Source of the DNA: XYA12-FULL-58-9 sp001798605
GTDB taxonomy: Bacteria; Myxococcota; XYA12-FULL-58-9
DNA length: 16,108 nt
Assembly: GCA_036736205.1 (NCBI GenBank)
Contig: DAINMX010000142.1
Location: 1 to 16,108, forward strand
Direction of reading: 5' to 3'
Shown: piece after piece, positions 14,269 through 16,108 of the stretch
Layout: every line of letters begins with the position of its first letter
Position numbering within the stretch: position 1 is the stretch's first letter
Made by a program: the position numbers and the translations under genes
The notes under the pieces: model-generated
What the model saw: only the letters and a program-made list of their open reading frames with translations
Told to the model about the DNA's origin: nothing
Database searches by the model: none

Positions 14269-16026
14269 TCAGCCCGGGCGACGCCGGCGGGACAACAGGG
14301 CTACCACCGGCAGCCAGAGAATCAAAGCCAGACTCCGGGTGCTGCGGCAGTCACAGCCACTCTCGTCATCGCTCGGTTGAACATCGGCATCGTCATCTTC
14401 AACGATCTCGAGAGACGTGCCCCCGGCCGCTGGGAATATGAGAGTGCTCGGCGCATCGGCGGCGAGGTGCAATGTGGTGGTGGCACTCACGGGTGTGCCG
14501 TCCTCAGGCAACAGAGCGTCACCGGTGTGCGGGTTGATCCTGAATCGAGTGCTGTTGGTGCCGCTCAAGCTGACCCGGATGCGGTGCTTGGCCGCAAACA
14601 CATAGCTCGTCGACCAGAGATCTATCTCCAGCAGGTAGGTCACACCGGGGGTGACATCGAGCTCTTGGCTATCGCTGTCACGCATGCGCAAGCGCCGAAT
14701 GCCATCGAGGATGAGCATCGAACGGCCATCGGGATAGAGATCGGTGAGGCGGACGGCAACATCGGCATCAGGTCTGTCGGTCTCGACGTGAGCCACCAAC
14801 CATACGCGGCCGGTCACCTCGAGATCGGCGACGAGCCGACCGCTGGTGAAGGTGACGACATCCCAACGGACGTCGACATCGTCGTACTGGTCACAGGGCC
14901 CTTCTGGCAACGTGAGGTTGTTGCCACAAACGGTCGGCACGGGGAACTCGGGATCGACATCAAAGGAAACGGTGCCCTCGTCGGCGGCTGGTGCCTCCAT
15001 GGTCATGCGCCCGTCGCTGCGTAGATAGAGGGTTTTCTCGACAGCGGGAGGCGGCCAAGCGTCGGCTGTGCGCCATTCGTTGCCGGGAGCTCCGTCCTCG
15101 TCAGCGCCCATCACGTAGTAGTGCACCGCGGGCTCAGTGGAGATGCCGTCGTCGTCGATGCCGAGGCAGTAGTTCAAGAACCGAATCTGTTCACCAATCC
15201 AGCCGCTTCGTTCAGCTCCCGGTGGGAAGTTGACCTCGCCAATGCTGCGAGTACCCACACTGGAATGCCCCCACGGCCCCATGAGCAATCGTTGTTTGCC
15301 GGCGGCACCCACGCCGCCGTGTTCTTGGTAGCCAACGAAGGCATCAAGGGTCCCCTGACTGAATATGTCGTACCAACCGCCAATATGAAAGGCTGGAACT
15401 GTGATGTCGCCATAGCGCTCACCAATGCTGCCAACCGCCCAATACTCATTACGGATCGGGTTGGCGCGAATATCCGGCAAATTGGCCTGACCGCCGACCC
15501 AGTTCAGCCACCCGGTGACCAGAGCGTGGCGAAACACACCCCCATGATATGCGGCGTGGGCATACACGTCCGGCGTGGCGGTTTGGATCACCTGGCATCG
15601 CAGCTGCGACGGATGCTCCGGTGCCAGAATGTACTGGACGATTCCCAAGGCCGAGGGGCCAAAGGTGGCAACATCACCATTAGACCAGGCTTGCGCCTCT
15701 ATCCAATCGAGGGTCACGAGGCCGTCCGCCGCGTCGTGCTGGAAGAAGTCCACTTCTCCCTGAGAATCACCCGAACCGCGAACATCCTGAATGACAACAG
15801 CAAAGCCGATGGCTGCGCCCATGACCGCGAGCTCAACCAGCTGCTCCCGACCGTAGGGGGTTCGCATCAGGATCGTCGGGAATGGCCCTGCCCCTTCGGG
15901 CAGGAAAAGATGGGTGGCAAGCTCGACAGTGTCGCCCATGACGATCATCTCCGTCGTTTGCGCCCGAACCTTCTGAGCCGCAACGGCACTCACCACCAAC
16001 ACACAAGCAATAACTACCTTCGACAT
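14269..16026 (-). CDS. CocE/NonD (S15-type) serine hydrolase with MYXO-CTERM tail
   Basis: 585 residues. ATG at 16026 with GGAGA seven bases upstream. Residues 1-22 (MSKVVIACVLVVSAVAAQKV) are a signal peptide. Residues 27-290 are an alpha/beta-hydrolase of the CocE/X-Pro dipeptidyl peptidase group: Y58 in RTPYG (oxyanion tyrosine), VVIQDVRGSGDSQGE (77-91), nucleophile S125 in GPSALG, D220 in GGWYD and H254 in GPWGH. Residues 330-540 are the C-terminal jelly-roll domain of this family. The end, G557-C-D-C560 then a hydrophobic segment and SRRRRPG, is a MYXO-CTERM sorting signal, so the enzyme is probably cleaved and displayed on the cell surface. It likely hydrolyses an ester or amide; the substrate is not readable. 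The usual Tyr after the nucleophile (GxSYxG) is Ala here. Confidence 0.9.
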   Translation of the reverse strand: MSKVVIACVLVVSAVAAQKVRAQTTEMIVMGDTVELATHLFLPEGAGPFPTILMRTPYGREQLVELAVMGAAIGFAVVIQDVRGSGDSQGEVDFFQHDAADGLVTLDWIEAQAWSNGDVATFGPSALGIVQYILAPEHPSQLRCQVIQTATPDVYAHAAYHGGVFRHALVTGWLNWVGGQANLPDIRANPIRNEYWAVGSIGERYGDITVPAFHIGGWYDIFSQGTLDAFVGYQEHGGVGAAGKQRLLMGPWGHSSVGTRSIGEVNFPPGAERSGWIGEQIRFLNYCLGIDDDGISTEPAVHYYVMGADEDGAPGNEWRTADAWPPPAVEKTLYLRSDGRMTMEAPAADEGTVSFDVDPEFPVPTVCGNNLTLPEGPCDQYDDVDVRWDVVTFTSGRLVADLEVTGRVWLVAHVETDRPDADVAVRLTDLYPDGRSMLILDGIRRLRMRDSDSQELDVTPGVTYLLEIDLWSTSYVFAAKHRIRVSLSGTNSTRFRINPHTGDALLPEDGTPVSATTTLHLAADAPSTLIFPAAGGTSLEIVEDDDADVQPSDDESGCDCRSTRSLALILWLPVVALLSRRRRPG

Positions 16027-16040
16027 ACGATTTCTCCGGC
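16020..16040 (-). promoter_or_regulatory. Ribosome binding site of the CocE-type gene
   Basis: On the minus strand CCGGAGAAATCGT precedes the ATG at 16026-16024, placing GGAGA seven bases upstream. This supports the chosen start, which also gives a complete signal peptide. The remaining 70 bp to the window edge hold the 8-bp palindrome CCCCGGGG near 16072-16079 but no promoter I can place. Confidence 0.5.
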
Positions 16041-16108
16041 AACATCCCCAAAGTCCGGGAGAGAATGGACCCCGGGGACACCGCTGTAAACTAGAAAATG
16101 GCAGACAC

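Noticed and set aside
15121..16089. Plus-strand open frame of 322 codons opposite the CocE-type gene
   Set aside because: The minus-strand frame holds the catalytic motifs, signal peptide and sorting tail; this one is a shadow with mixed, low-complexity composition.
16098..16108. Possible start of a rightward gene (ATGGCAGACAC) at the window edge
   Set aside because: Only eleven bases are visible and no ribosome site precedes it.

Overview
The window looks like chromosome of a myxobacterium or close relative (Myxococcota). The strongest sign is the C-terminus of the hydrolase at 14269-16026: a Gly-Cys pair, a hydrophobic stretch and a run of arginines, the layout of a MYXO-CTERM surface-sorting tag. 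The cysteine-rich repeat in the lipoprotein at 3010-5295 and the lipobox-bearing or signal-peptide proteins agree with this. Base composition is mostly GC-rich, with a clearly AT-richer patch around 3300-4000. No rRNA, tRNA, CRISPR array or intact insertion sequence was recognised.

Layout. (1) 1-1635, minus strand: two translationally coupled genes of unknown function, a signal-peptide membrane protein followed by a lipoprotein that runs off the left edge. (2) 1636-3009: a poorly coding stretch with a 34-codon secretory leader peptide cut short by a stop and a frame-broken small membrane-protein gene; it looks like gene debris. (3) 3010-5295, minus: a modular surface lipoprotein with a family PL9-type pectate-lyase beta-helix. 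(4) 5296-5798: a gap of about 500 bp with nothing recognised. (5) 5799-10003, plus: sbcD and sbcC, overlapping by ATGA, encoding the Mre11/Rad50-type nuclease that trims hairpins and blocked double-strand ends. (6) 10062-10655, plus: a small protein joining an N-terminal zinc-finger-like module to a C-terminal histone-fold-like segment, only 58 bp after sbcC. (7) 10677-14117, minus: a 1146-residue protein with an EF-hand calcium loop near its N-terminus and a class-3-lipase-like hydrolase domain at its C-terminus, with no signal peptide. (8) 14269-16026, minus: a CocE/S15-type serine hydrolase with a MYXO-CTERM tail.

How the parts relate. SbcD and SbcC form one complex. The zinc-finger/histone-fold protein follows in the same direction and could share their transcript, which would put a chromatin-type DNA-binding protein beside a DNA-end nuclease; this is an inference from position. 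The pectate lyase, the lipase-like protein and the CocE-type hydrolase all look suited to degrading external polymers, esters or amides, as expected of a predatory or saprophytic myxobacterium, but they are not shown to work together. The least described items are the zinc-finger/histone-fold fusion, the giant EF-hand lipase-like protein and the mutually exclusive hairpins just upstream of the latter.
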